NCBI GenBank assembly: GCA_947378615.1
Contig: CANCKV010000058.1
Span: 1 to 10,689, forward strand
Direction: 5' to 3'
DNA from: Chitinophagaceae bacterium
GTDB taxonomy: Bacteria; Bacteroidota; Bacteroidia; Chitinophagales; Chitinophagaceae
Length of the DNA stretch: 10,689 bases
This document shows, in pieces, positions 1 through 7,510 of the stretch; the stretch's first letter is position 1, and every line of letters starts with the position of its first letter. A model generated the notes under the pieces. The model did not search any database. It saw nothing but the letters and a program-made list of their open reading frames with translations, and was not told the origin of the DNA. The position numbers and the translations under genes were made by a program.

Positions 1-1
1 A

Positions 2-205
2 ATTATCCCTTTTACTACTGCAATAAATAAAATTGCGATAAATTGTTCAAAAAAACTTCGCAATAGTGGGCAACAGTTAGAATTTAAAGACCTTATAATT
101 GGCGCTACAGCCATTCATAAACACCTTCCTTTAGCTACCCTCAATTCTAAACATTTTGATAAACTCGATTCTTTACTAATTATTACCCCTTTCTCAATTG
201 TATGA
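2..205 (+). CDS. PIN-domain (VapC-like) toxin ribonuclease, C-terminal part only
   Basis: Reading the + strand from base 2 gives 67 open codons ending at TGA 203-205; the gene begins before the window. The visible protein contains EFKDLIIGATAIHKHLPLAT followed by LNSKHFDKLDSLLIITPF. This is the usual C-terminal half of a PIN domain: the Asp of 'KDLIIGATA' (residue 30 of the fragment) and the Asn of 'TLNSKHF' occupy the places of the late conserved acidic and polar residues around the metal site. Family knowledge: VapC proteins are Mg-dependent endoribonucleases that cleave tRNA or rRNA and are neutralised by a small antitoxin normally encoded just upstream, which would lie outside the window. 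The TGA overlaps the ATG of the next gene (ATGA at 202-205), so the two are probably cotranscribed and may be translationally coupled. The family call is firm; toxin activity and the antitoxin are inferred. Confidence 0.82.
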   Translation: MIPFTTAINKIAINCSKKLRNSGQQLEFKDLIIGATAIHKHLPLATLNSKHFDKLDSLLIITPFSIV

Positions 206-1344
206 AGCAAAAAGTTATTATTATTGGTCCGGCACACCCTTTAAGAGGAGGTCTAGCCTCGTTTGATGAACGTTTAGCCCGCCAATTCCAACAACAAGGC
301 TTCGATACTACTATTTATACATTTTCTTTACAATATCCAGGATTTTTATTTCCAGGAACGACACAATATTCCTCTGAACCTAAACCAACCGACATCAATA
401 TTAAAGTCCGAATTAATTCTATTAATCCCCTTAATTGGTTGAGTGTCGGTTTTGAATTGAAAAAGTTACAACCTGCTATTATTGTAATTCGGTATTGGCT
501 GCCTTTTATGGGACCTTGTTTAGGAACAATATTACGGTGTGCTAAATTGAACAGGAAGACTAAAATTGTTTGTATTGCAGATAATGTTATTCCTCATGAA
601 AAACGTTTTGGAGATAAACCTTTTACACAATATTGTTTTAAGACTGTAGATGCGTTTATAACAATGAGCGAGAAAGTATTAATGGACTTGAAATTATTTA
701 CCAAAAATCCGTCTCAACAAATTGTGCATCCACTGTATGACAATTTTGGTGAAGCACTACCTAAACCTACCGCAAGAAAACACTTAGGAATTAATGAAGG
801 AGAAAATATCATCTTATTCTTTGGCTTTATTCGGAAATATAAGGGGCTTGACATCTTATTTAATGCCATGAAAATAATCAAGGAACAAACAAATTCTGGA
901 CGTTTCAAAGGATGTAAGCTTTTAGTTGCAGGAGAATATTATGAAGATAAAAAACTATATGACGACCTGATTAAGGAGTTAGAAATTGCCGATCAATTGA
1001 TTCTTCGTACAGACTTCATTTCTGATAGCGAGGTTAGGTATTATTTAAGTGCGGCAGATTTTGTAATACAACCTTACCGGCAGGCAACACAAAGCGGTGT
1101 AACCCCTTTGGCCTATCATTTCGAGAAACCAATGTTAGTGACAAATGTAGGAGGCCTTCCTTCACTAGTTCCTGAAGGAAAAGTGGGATTAATTGCAGAA
1201 CCAAATTCAGAATCGATTGCAGCCAAAATACTAGAGCTATATACAATTGGCGAAGAACATTTTCTACCTTTCCTTCGAGTAGAAAAGTTGAAATACAGTT
1301 GGAAGGTCTTGGCTGATACAATAATTAACTTGTCGGGCATTTAG
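202..1344 (+). CDS. GT4-type glycosyltransferase (GT-B fold)
   Basis: A 380-residue protein of normal length for a GT-B glycosyltransferase, with no signal peptide or obvious membrane segment, so probably cytoplasmic or peripheral at the inner membrane. The N-terminal Rossmann half opens with KVIIIGPAHPLRGGLASF (residues 4-21), the glycine-rich acceptor-side loop. The C-terminal half has ILFFGFIRKYKGLDIL (204-219), with the Arg/Lys pair that usually contacts the nucleotide-sugar phosphates, and then YLSAADFVIQPYRQATQSGV (281-300) and VTNVGGLP (313-320). The acidic EX7E pair typical of GT4 enzymes is not visible; ATQSGVTPLAY stands in its place. It probably transfers a sugar from an NDP- or GDP-sugar to a growing surface glycan, but donor and acceptor cannot be read from sequence. 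The ATG at 202 overlaps the stop of the PIN gene. No Shine-Dalgarno sequence is visible, as is common in Bacteroidota, and coupling to the upstream gene is plausible. Confidence 0.9.
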   Translation: MKQKVIIIGPAHPLRGGLASFDERLARQFQQQGFDTTIYTFSLQYPGFLFPGTTQYSSEPKPTDINIKVRINSINPLNWLSVGFELKKLQPAIIVIRYWLPFMGPCLGTILRCAKLNRKTKIVCIADNVIPHEKRFGDKPFTQYCFKTVDAFITMSEKVLMDLKLFTKNPSQQIVHPLYDNFGEALPKPTARKHLGINEGENIILFFGFIRKYKGLDILFNAMKIIKEQTNSGRFKGCKLLVAGEYYEDKKLYDDLIKELEIADQLILRTDFISDSEVRYYLSAADFVIQPYRQATQSGVTPLAYHFEKPMLVTNVGGLPSLVPEGKVGLIAEPNSESIAAKILELYTIGEEHFLPFLRVEKLKYSWKVLADTIINLSGI

Positions 1345-1351
1345 AAAAAAA

Positions 1352-1394
1352 AACAACAATGACAGCTTTGAAGAAACTTGCATTGTTGTTCTTT
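1352..1394 (+). terminator. Candidate intrinsic terminator of the glycosyltransferase gene
   Basis: AACAACAATG (1352-1361) is perfectly complementary to CATTGTTGTT (1381-1390), giving a 10-bp stem with a 19-nt loop. A run of A precedes it and CTTTT follows. It lies 7 nt after the glycosyltransferase stop codon. The stem is AT-rich and the T-run short, so termination may be incomplete. Confidence 0.55.
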
Positions 1395-1510
1395 TGTTAA
1401 ACTAAATAACCAATAAAACACCAAACAGGATTGTACAGGATAGTAATAAAAAAAAGTCAAGTAGATTTGCAGCTACTTATGAAATAGGTGAGTCAAAAAA
1501 CTTCTTGTTT

Positions 1511-1518
1511 TATATTTG
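1511..1518 (+). promoter_or_regulatory. Possible Bacteroidota -7 promoter element for the giant secreted protein
   Basis: TATATTTG matches the Bacteroidota -7 form TAnnTTTG exactly. No TTTG sits at the expected -33 position (around 1488-1491 the sequence is GTGA), so the match is only half complete. If used, transcription would begin near 1525 and the leader to the preferred start at 1813 would be nearly 290 nt. Confidence 0.3.
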
Positions 1519-1539
1519 TCAAATTGATTTATGAACAAA

Positions 1540-1560
1540 TGCTTTCATTTAATGAAAGCA
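1540..1560. promoter_or_regulatory. Perfect 10-bp inverted repeat, possible operator or leader hairpin
   Basis: TGCTTTCATT (1540-1549) and AATGAAAGCA (1551-1560) are exact reverse complements around the single base T1550. As DNA this is a symmetric site fit for a dimeric regulator. As RNA it would fold to a stem of 8-9 bp with a short loop. It lies 22 nt downstream of the candidate -7 box and about 250 nt before the preferred start of the giant gene. No T-run follows, so it is not an intrinsic terminator. Confidence 0.5.
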
Positions 1561-1576
1561 ATCGACTTAAATTAGA

Positions 1577-1701
1577 TATATGAAAAAGTGTACTTACTTA
1601 TTGTTCACCTTCTCTAATAATACTTTGTTATCATTGCACAATTAATAGCATACTATATGAAAAAGTTTACCCTTCATTTATTGAATCGCTTTAATAATTC
1701 T
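1577..1701 (+). repeat. Imperfect tandem duplication of a start-like segment
   Basis: Two segments 77 nt apart (about 1577-1624 and 1654-1701) both begin TATATGAAAAAGT and continue similarly, sharing TTATTG and a CTnTAATAAT-like stretch with small gaps. The first contains a 21-codon reading frame (1580-1645, MKKCTYLLFTFSNN...). The second begins the longest in-frame start of the giant gene (1657, MKKFTLHLLNRFNN...). The encoded peptides resemble each other. This could be an old local duplication or a leader peptide; neither copy reads as a good signal peptide. Confidence 0.4.
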
Positions 1702-1812
1702 ATTAATATAATTAGTCGAAAATATTTTATGAATACTGTTAGCCTTCAAACAGTTCATCAATTCCAGTTTCTTCCATATTTTACAAATATTAATCATAGA
1801 AAAAATAGTTAC

Positions 1813-4800
1813 ATGAAGAATATTGTTTATTTACACAAATCAACTTTGGCGCTAATCGCAAGTTTGCTTTTTACATTTGGAAGCTTATCAGCACAAGTAA
1901 TAAATGAGGGGTTTGAAGAAACAGAATGGCAAGGTGCATTCAAAAACCCGAATAATTCTGGTACAACAAGTGGTTCCGTTGTTATTAATGCAACAAGTGC
2001 TAATAGTACTATGATTTATTATACAGCCCCATCTTCAAGCACTTCAAGTTATAGCATGACTGTAACAAGTACAGGTACAGGCACTAAATCTACTGGAAGT
2101 ACTAAGTTTACTAGTACCCTCACATCGACAGGATTAAATACTTCACCAAATTCTGGCACTTGGTGGTATTCAAGGGCTAACTCAGGAACTGATACGAAAT
2201 TGCAAAAAGCACATTCAGCTTTAAATTCATTACAACTTAGTTCAGGAGGATATGTAATTACTCCAATCATCAGCACGGGAATTGCCACAGTTACATTTTG
2301 GGCATCTCCTGCTGGAAAATTCTTTATTGGAGCAAATACTGCAACGGCTAATCCAACTGTACAAGGTTACAGTAGTAATTCAAGTAATAATGGATATACC
2401 TATGGGGTCAGCACCTATCCTGCGAATGGTACACAAGGTAATTCTTACATGCAATCCTTTACCTATTCAACTTTTTTAACCAACCCTGCTGAACTTGGGG
2501 TATTTAATGCCTCTGGAAATAGCATCTATATTGATGACATTGCAATCACTTTGAATCAAGGAACTCAGGCAACAGTTACTACAGGAAGTTCATCATCACT
2601 CACTTATACAACAGCTACTGTATCTGGAACAATTACAGCGAATAGCCCTTCTCCAAATGCTGTTGTAATTTCTAGTGGAATTTGCTTTTCTACTTCAGTA
2701 GCACAGCCTGATACTAGCGGAAATTTTAGTACTGATGGGCCAGTTGGGATAACTTCAGGTTCGATTTCGAGTTTACTCTCTAATCTTACACCGAAAACTC
2801 ATTACTACGCAAGGGCTTATGCTATCACAACTGCTGGAATTATTTATGGTAGTACAACAACCGAATTTACAACTCTTGCACCTACTAAACCAAGTTTAAC
2901 TACAGATGCAGTATCTAACATTCTTTCAAATAAAGCAACAGGTGGTGGAAACATTTCGGATAGTGGTGGGCTCGTAATCTCACAAAGGGGAGTTTGTTGG
3001 AGTACCACATCTGGAACAGAAACAGCTACTTCTGGCATTAATTTCACGAAAGATGGAGTAGGTAGTGGTACATTTAGTAGTTTGATTAAATCACTTCAGC
3101 CATTAACAACCTATTATGTGATGGCTTATGCCATAAACAGTCTTGGGATTACGTATGGTAATGAAATAAGCTTTACTACTGCTGTTGCAGGTCCAGTTAT
3201 AATTGCAACGCCAAATACGATTAATTTCCCTACTACAACGCTAAATAGTACACCAAAAATATTGACAGATACTATCAAAGGAACTTTTCTTTCCCCCGCA
3301 ACTGGAAATGTGACTATTGCTATCTCGGACACTAACTTTTTAATGTCCACATCATTGAATGGTGTCTATTCAGATACAATAGTTCTTCCTTATATTAAGG
3401 GGACATTTGATACAGTTATCTATATCAAGGAAATCACTAATAACTATGCTTCTAATACAAGTACTATTACTTTCAGCATACCGGGTGTGACAAATTTAAG
3501 TTCCGACAACATTGTGTTAAATGACAATATAGTTCCCGATCCTAATGTTCTTACAAATTTAGGAACAGAATTTTGGGTAGGTCATGGTTTGGAAGAACAC
3601 ATGGGTAGTAAGAATGCCTATGGTTTACAGGTATATATTGCGACAGGCGCTCAGTCCGCTACTGCAAAAGTATCTATCCCTGGAATTCCATCCTTTGCTC
3701 CACAATATTTCACTATAGCCCCAAATACAGTACAGATAGTTTCTGGATTCCCTACAGGTGACGGCACTGCAAATAACAAAAGTGGCACTGCTGATGCTCG
3801 TTTGTATTATACAGGAATTAGTAATAGGGCAATTCACGTTGAAGTAACTAACAACGTACCTGTGGCTGTATTCTTGTATGACTATGCAACAAATAACTCC
3901 GCAGGAGGTAGCATGGTGTTCCCAACAAACACATGGAATTCTTCTTATATCGTTCAAACTTATGGAGGGGCTTCAACAAATACGGGTATTCCAAATACCT
4001 ACTTCTTTGTTATGGCAAAAGAAAACAATACCAAAGTAATATTTAAGCCAACTGCCCAAATTCTTGATTCAGCGTCATCACCAATTATAACTGGTCAAAA
4101 AGTACTCGGTTCTAAGATAGCTTACGATGTAAACACTAGTGACACAATTATACTAAATAAGGGTCAGGTATTTAATGCTATTGGTTTGGTAGATATTTCG
4201 ACAAAAGTCAGCAATGACCTTACAGGTACGCTTGTCTCAAGTGATTGTAGTCATCCAATTGCAGTATTTGCTGGGAATAGTCGTACTTTAATAAATGCAC
4301 CGGGACTCAGCTGCTTTCCAAATTCAGGTTCTGACAACCTAATTCAACAAATGTTTCCAAAAGTTGCTTGGGGCACTAAATATCTAACTGTACCAACTAA
4401 AACAATGGAATATAATTTATTCAGAATTGGAGTGGGAGATACAACTACAGTTGTAACAGTAGATGACAGTATATTGGATAAGTCAAAATTAAATACCACT
4501 GGATTATTTTATGAGATTGAAGGTAACACTTGCAAGAAAATTCAAAGTAATAAGCCAATTACTGTAACACAGTTCATTTTACCCGGAAGTGCTTGTGGAG
4601 GAGCAGTAATCGGAAATAGTGGAACAGGAGACCCTGAAATGATTTTATTAAGTCCTGTTCAGCAATCAATAAAAAGTACAACAGTTTATGCATCTGATTT
4701 TAAGGATGGTGCTTCTGGAGGTGCTTATATTAATGTGGTGATTCCTACGAGTGGTGTTTCAAGTTTCAGATTAGACATAGATACTGCAAATAATCCATTG

Positions 4801-6528
4801 CAATATGTAGATACAGGTGCTAGCAGTTATCCAGATACTTTGGGCATAAGTCATGCCTATGCTCCTGCTGACACACTAATACCTATTGCAAATGCATTCA
4901 GACCATTTCCTCAGGATCCAACTTATTCATGGGCGAAATTTCATGTAAGCTATCCGGGCATTCATACTATGTCTGCTTCTGTTGGCTTTAACGCAATTGC
5001 CTATGGTGTTGCAAACGGTGAAAGTTGGGGTTATAATGCGGGTACAAAAATCGTGGATTTAACCACGCACATTTCAACCAATACACCTTATGGTCACTCG
5101 CAGGATAGTTTAGCAGGAACTACTTGTAAAGGCAATACAACATGGATTAATATATCGTTACCTTACGATTCCTCCACAGTTCAAAGTATGGAATGGAAAT
5201 CTGACAACGACCCAAGTATTATTCCTGCCAACTTCGACACAAGTGTCAATAAGCCAGTTGCTGTTGACCATTTTGTTCAAGCAGGTGTGACTTATTATAC
5301 TTATAAATCACCTATTAACTATACTTTTAACAACCTAGGCACTTACAACTTTACAGTAACTGTTTATGGCACTTTTGCTAATGATTGTGGTGGTTCACAA
5401 ACCATTAAAGTTCCAATGATTATTGGCAAAGACATTACTGACTTTAGTTATTTACCTGCTAGTTGTGGAGATTCTACTTATAATTTCAAAAACACAACTA
5501 ATACTTTCTCAAGTGCAAAAGATTCAATGGTAATTTGGACATTCCCAACTGCCACTGATACGCTCTTCAACACAACAAAAAAGAGAGGAGACACTGCCTA
5601 TACATTCCCATTTGTAGCAGCCAACAATCCTACAAACAGAACTGTAAAGCTTCGTTCTATTAATTCAATTGGATGTTTTTCGGATACAGTTAAAACATTC
5701 CCTATTTTGGTTGCGCCCAAACCTGTAGCGGCTTTCAGTTTGAGGGATAGTATCTGTCTTACAGATGCTGAAACCTTTACTAACAACACGGATTTGAACT
5801 ATACTGCTAAGTATGGTAAAACGCCAACTTACAAATGGGACTTTGGAGATAATAATTCAAGTACGAGTGTAAATCCTACTCATCAGTATCAGTCTTCAGG
5901 AACTTATATTGCAAAGTTAACTGCGACTTCTGCCAAAGGCTGTGATAGTAGTATTTCTCATCTCATTGCGGTTGTAACCCCTCCTACTCCTTCACATATT
6001 ACGAGCCTATCTACTAATACCACCAACTCATTATTGATTGGTGAACAGATAACACTTACAGATAACGTAAAAAATGGTATTTGGGGAAATACTGATAATA
6101 GGCTTGTAGCAATGGATAGTTCTTCAAATATTGCTAAAGTAACAGGATTGTCGAAAGGTTTAGATACCATCTATTATATACAACCTGCTCGAATTTGTAG
6201 TTCAGATACTGCTATATATCCATTACACGTTGAACCAAGTATTGTTTATATGCCAAACCTATTTACTCCTGATGGAGATGGGCATAATGACTTATTTTAT
6301 GTCAGAGGAAGTACGACATTATATAAGGATGTAGAATTATGGGTATTCAGTTCATGGGGAAATCAAGTATTCCATCGTAAGGGTGCTGTTGAAAATCCAA
6401 ATGATGGATGGGATGGCAACTTTAATGGCAAAGCTCAACCTAGTGGAGTATATGTTTGGGTTGCAAAACTTACAGGTTGGAACGGGAATATAGTCACACA
6501 GAAAGGGTCTGTGACTTTAATTAGATAG
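1813..6528 (+). CDS. Giant T9SS cargo protein with FN3-like, IgGFc-binding-like and PKD domains and type B C-terminal sorting domain
   Basis: I start it at 1813 because MKNIVYLHKSTLALIASLLF, followed by TFGSLSA and then QV, is a clear Sec signal peptide. The longer in-frame start at 1657 would bury it behind 52 residues. From 1813 it has 1,571 residues. Order: a Ser/Thr/Gly-rich jelly-roll-like region (about 28-252); two FN3-like repeats of the Bacteroidota type (about 253-354 and 360-456, with 'GVCWST' and 'YYVMAYAINSLGITYGNE' signatures in the second); an Ig-like linker; a region resembling the IgGFc-binding domain (about 584-1077, beginning LGTEFWVGHGLEEH); PKD-like domains, the clearest at about 1302-1388 with WDFGD at 1342-1346; a bacterial Ig-like segment; and a type B T9SS sorting domain (about 1477-1571) with MPNLFTPDGDGHNDLF. 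Family knowledge: such domains direct passage through the type IX pore and surface attachment or release. The role is probably adhesion or matrix formation; no catalytic motif is seen. It is transcribed alone. Confidence 0.92.
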   Translation: MKNIVYLHKSTLALIASLLFTFGSLSAQVINEGFEETEWQGAFKNPNNSGTTSGSVVINATSANSTMIYYTAPSSSTSSYSMTVTSTGTGTKSTGSTKFTSTLTSTGLNTSPNSGTWWYSRANSGTDTKLQKAHSALNSLQLSSGGYVITPIISTGIATVTFWASPAGKFFIGANTATANPTVQGYSSNSSNNGYTYGVSTYPANGTQGNSYMQSFTYSTFLTNPAELGVFNASGNSIYIDDIAITLNQGTQATVTTGSSSSLTYTTATVSGTITANSPSPNAVVISSGICFSTSVAQPDTSGNFSTDGPVGITSGSISSLLSNLTPKTHYYARAYAITTAGIIYGSTTTEFTTLAPTKPSLTTDAVSNILSNKATGGGNISDSGGLVISQRGVCWSTTSGTETATSGINFTKDGVGSGTFSSLIKSLQPLTTYYVMAYAINSLGITYGNEISFTTAVAGPVIIATPNTINFPTTTLNSTPKILTDTIKGTFLSPATGNVTIAISDTNFLMSTSLNGVYSDTIVLPYIKGTFDTVIYIKEITNNYASNTSTITFSIPGVTNLSSDNIVLNDNIVPDPNVLTNLGTEFWVGHGLEEHMGSKNAYGLQVYIATGAQSATAKVSIPGIPSFAPQYFTIAPNTVQIVSGFPTGDGTANNKSGTADARLYYTGISNRAIHVEVTNNVPVAVFLYDYATNNSAGGSMVFPTNTWNSSYIVQTYGGASTNTGIPNTYFFVMAKENNTKVIFKPTAQILDSASSPIITGQKVLGSKIAYDVNTSDTIILNKGQVFNAIGLVDISTKVSNDLTGTLVSSDCSHPIAVFAGNSRTLINAPGLSCFPNSGSDNLIQQMFPKVAWGTKYLTVPTKTMEYNLFRIGVGDTTTVVTVDDSILDKSKLNTTGLFYEIEGNTCKKIQSNKPITVTQFILPGSACGGAVIGNSGTGDPEMILLSPVQQSIKSTTVYASDFKDGASGGAYINVVIPTSGVSSFRLDIDTANNPLQYVDTGASSYPDTLGISHAYAPADTLIPIANAFRPFPQDPTYSWAKFHVSYPGIHTMSASVGFNAIAYGVANGESWGYNAGTKIVDLTTHISTNTPYGHSQDSLAGTTCKGNTTWINISLPYDSSTVQSMEWKSDNDPSIIPANFDTSVNKPVAVDHFVQAGVTYYTYKSPINYTFNNLGTYNFTVTVYGTFANDCGGSQTIKVPMIIGKDITDFSYLPASCGDSTYNFKNTTNTFSSAKDSMVIWTFPTATDTLFNTTKKRGDTAYTFPFVAANNPTNRTVKLRSINSIGCFSDTVKTFPILVAPKPVAAFSLRDSICLTDAETFTNNTDLNYTAKYGKTPTYKWDFGDNNSSTSVNPTHQYQSSGTYIAKLTATSAKGCDSSISHLIAVVTPPTPSHITSLSTNTTNSLLIGEQITLTDNVKNGIWGNTDNRLVAMDSSSNIAKVTGLSKGLDTIYYIQPARICSSDTAIYPLHVEPSIVYMPNLFTPDGDGHNDLFYVRGSTTLYKDVELWVFSSWGNQVFHRKGAVENPNDGWDGNFNGKAQPSGVYVWVAKLTGWNGNIVTQKGSVTLIR

Positions 6529-6573
6529 TACCATCAATTATTAAGGGTCGTTTATAAATAGAAAAAGAACATT

Positions 6574-6621
6574 CAACCCCATTATTATTTCTTAGTTGAA
6601 TTAATAATGGGGTTGTTTTTT
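6574..6621 (+). terminator. Strong intrinsic terminator between convergent genes
   Basis: CAACCCCATTATTA (6574-6587) and TAATAATGGGGTTG (6602-6615) form a perfect 14-bp stem with a 14-nt loop, followed at once by six T (6616-6621). It lies 46 nt after the giant gene's stop. On the other strand the stem is followed, after about five bases, by a TTCTTTTT-type tract, so it may also end the convergent UPF0158 transcript, whose stop codon is 15 nt beyond it. Confidence 0.88.
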
Positions 6622-6636
6622 GTTTATGATTCTATT

Positions 6637-7080
6637 TTAGCTAATGCTAATCAATATATTTTCATTTCCTTTGAACTGATTTTCGACCCATTCTATATTG
6701 CGTTTATTCTTAAAATCGAACCACATTTGTCTGTACTCACCAGAATAATCTATTACCAACTTAAATTCTCTAAATGGCTTGTGTTTATTTAATGCAGCAT
6801 AAAGTTTATTTTGAAGTTGAGAATTAGGCATTTGTTCAGCAAAATCTCTCATCACTTCAAAGGAATTATGAGATTGCATTGGTTCAATTTGTTGATAGTC
6901 CATCTGATTTTCTTCAAGCTTATCAAGGCTTTCTTCCCACCCCTCAGATTCCATTTCTTCTAACTGAATCATATCGGGTACCACCAATATCTCACCTGTT
7001 TTTATATGATAATAAACAGACAGACCCATATCTAAATCGGCTGCGATTTCTTCTATCTTTGATTTCGTAAAATTTAGCAT
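6637..7080 (-). CDS. UPF0158 family protein of unknown function
   Basis: A 147-residue cytoplasmic protein without signal peptide or membrane segment, close to the usual length of UPF0158. The N-terminal part (1-35) reads as a helix, then YYHIKTGEILVVPD (23-36), the strand pair and tyrosines typical of the family. It is followed by a strongly acidic middle (41-58). The C-terminal part has FEVMRDFAEQM (74-84), LYAALNKHKPFREFK (93-107) and MWFDFKNKRNIEWVENQF (119-136), which match the family's Arg-Asp-Phe-Ala, Phe-Arg-x-Phe and Trp-x-x-Phe signature positions. No biochemical role is established for the family as far as I know. It is a single gene, convergent with the giant secreted protein, with its own promoter match close upstream. 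The ATG at 7080 is the first residue of the conserved region and follows an A-rich leader. Confidence 0.85.
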   Translation of the reverse strand: MLNFTKSKIEEIAADLDMGLSVYYHIKTGEILVVPDMIQLEEMESEGWEESLDKLEENQMDYQQIEPMQSHNSFEVMRDFAEQMPNSQLQNKLYAALNKHKPFREFKLVIDYSGEYRQMWFDFKNKRNIEWVENQFKGNENILISIS

Positions 7081-7100
7081 CTACATTATTTTTAAAAAAA

Positions 7101-7130
7101 CAAAAATAAACCGCTTAGGAACAGAACAAA
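7101..7130 (-). promoter_or_regulatory. Bacteroidota-type promoter for the UPF0158 gene
   Basis: On the minus strand TTTG (7130-7127) is followed after 18 bases by TATTTTTG (7108-7101). This fits the Bacteroidota primary sigma form TTTG-N19-TAnnTTTG with a spacer one base short. Transcription would begin near 7095, giving a leader of about 15 nt before the ATG at 7080. A second -7-like box, again TATTTTTG, lies at 7134-7127. Confidence 0.5.
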
Positions 7131-7219
7131 AATAATTTGTACAACTTTTAAATACTAATAAGGATTATATTAAAAAGTATAAACTAACATTTTGAAATAA
7201 AGAGGTTGATATTTGTGTA

Positions 7220-7237
7220 TATATAACTTTTAGAAAA
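7220..7237 (+). repeat. 18-nt repeat preceding the first octamer element (copy 1)
   Basis: TATATAACTTTTAGAAAA here is identical to 10194-10211. In both places an element made of CACWWAGN octamers begins a short distance downstream (19 nt here, 13 nt there). Confidence 0.6.
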
Positions 7238-7247
7238 GGAAAATATA

Positions 7248-7350
7248 TTTTTCCAACACAATGACACAAAGACGCTAAGAAGCACAAAGAAAAAAGAAAC
7301 TTAAACTTGCCTTAGTGCCTTTGAGGCTTTGAGTCTTTGTGTTGGAGAAA
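7248..7350. repeat. Long imperfect hairpin built of 8-nt units
   Basis: The left arm (7248-7290) and right arm (7311-7350) are imperfect reverse complements of about 40 bases around a 20-base A-rich centre. The outer part, TCCAACACAA and TTGTGTTGGA, pairs perfectly. Within the arms the sequence steps in octamers. On the left they are CACAATGA, CACAAAGA, CGCTAAGA and, after two bases, CACAAAGA. The right arm read on the minus strand gives CACAAAGA, CTCAAAGC, CTCAAAGG and CACTAAG. No T-run follows either end, so this is not an ordinary terminator. It resembles short dispersed intergenic palindromic repeats that I recall from Bacteroidota and other genomes, but I cannot attach a family name. Confidence 0.75.
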
Positions 7351-7510
7351 TAAAAAAGAGATTATTTTATTTAAGCTTATATCTTAACATTAATAAACGC
7401 CTTATTGAAAAGATATTATAGTTGTTCAATTTATTTTTTTTGCATCCCTTAACAAAACAAAATGAACACTTACCTGAATTTCATGTTCCATCTAACGTCA
7501 ATACCCATTA

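Larger units (their letters stand above)
1395..1812 (+). other. Leader/intergenic region upstream of the giant secreted protein
   Basis: This AT-rich stretch holds the promoter-like box at 1511, the inverted repeat at 1540-1560 and the tandem duplication at 1577-1701, described separately. It also holds a small hairpin, AAGTAG (1459-1464) with CTACTT (1473-1478). From 1657 it is open in frame with the giant gene, but those 52 codons look like leader rather than protein. No other gene is seen. Confidence 0.6.
7131..7510. other. Gene-free AT-rich interval between UPF0158 and the lyase
   Basis: It holds the 18-nt repeat at 7220-7237 and the long hairpin element at 7248-7350. The rest (7351-7510) is AT-rich and lies just downstream of the lyase stop; I see no classical terminator stem with a T-run there. 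No credible gene is seen on either strand. Confidence 0.6.

Noticed and set aside
1657..1812. Extension of the giant gene to the ATG at 1657 (1,623 residues)
   Set aside because: The extension has no secretion features and would place an excellent signal peptide 52 residues inside. The start at 1813 is preferred, though 1657 cannot be excluded from sequence alone.
3625..3957. A 110-codon minus-strand frame inside the giant gene
   Set aside because: It lies fully antisense to the IgGFc-binding-like domain, has no recognisable motif, and is Ser/Cys/Ile-rich in the manner of shadow frames.
6607..6792. A 61-codon + strand frame downstream of the giant gene
   Set aside because: It begins inside the terminator stem and runs antisense through the conserved C-terminus of UPF0158.
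7257..7290. Octamer run considered as a CRISPR array
   Set aside because: Units are 8 nt with no spacers between them and no cas genes are near.
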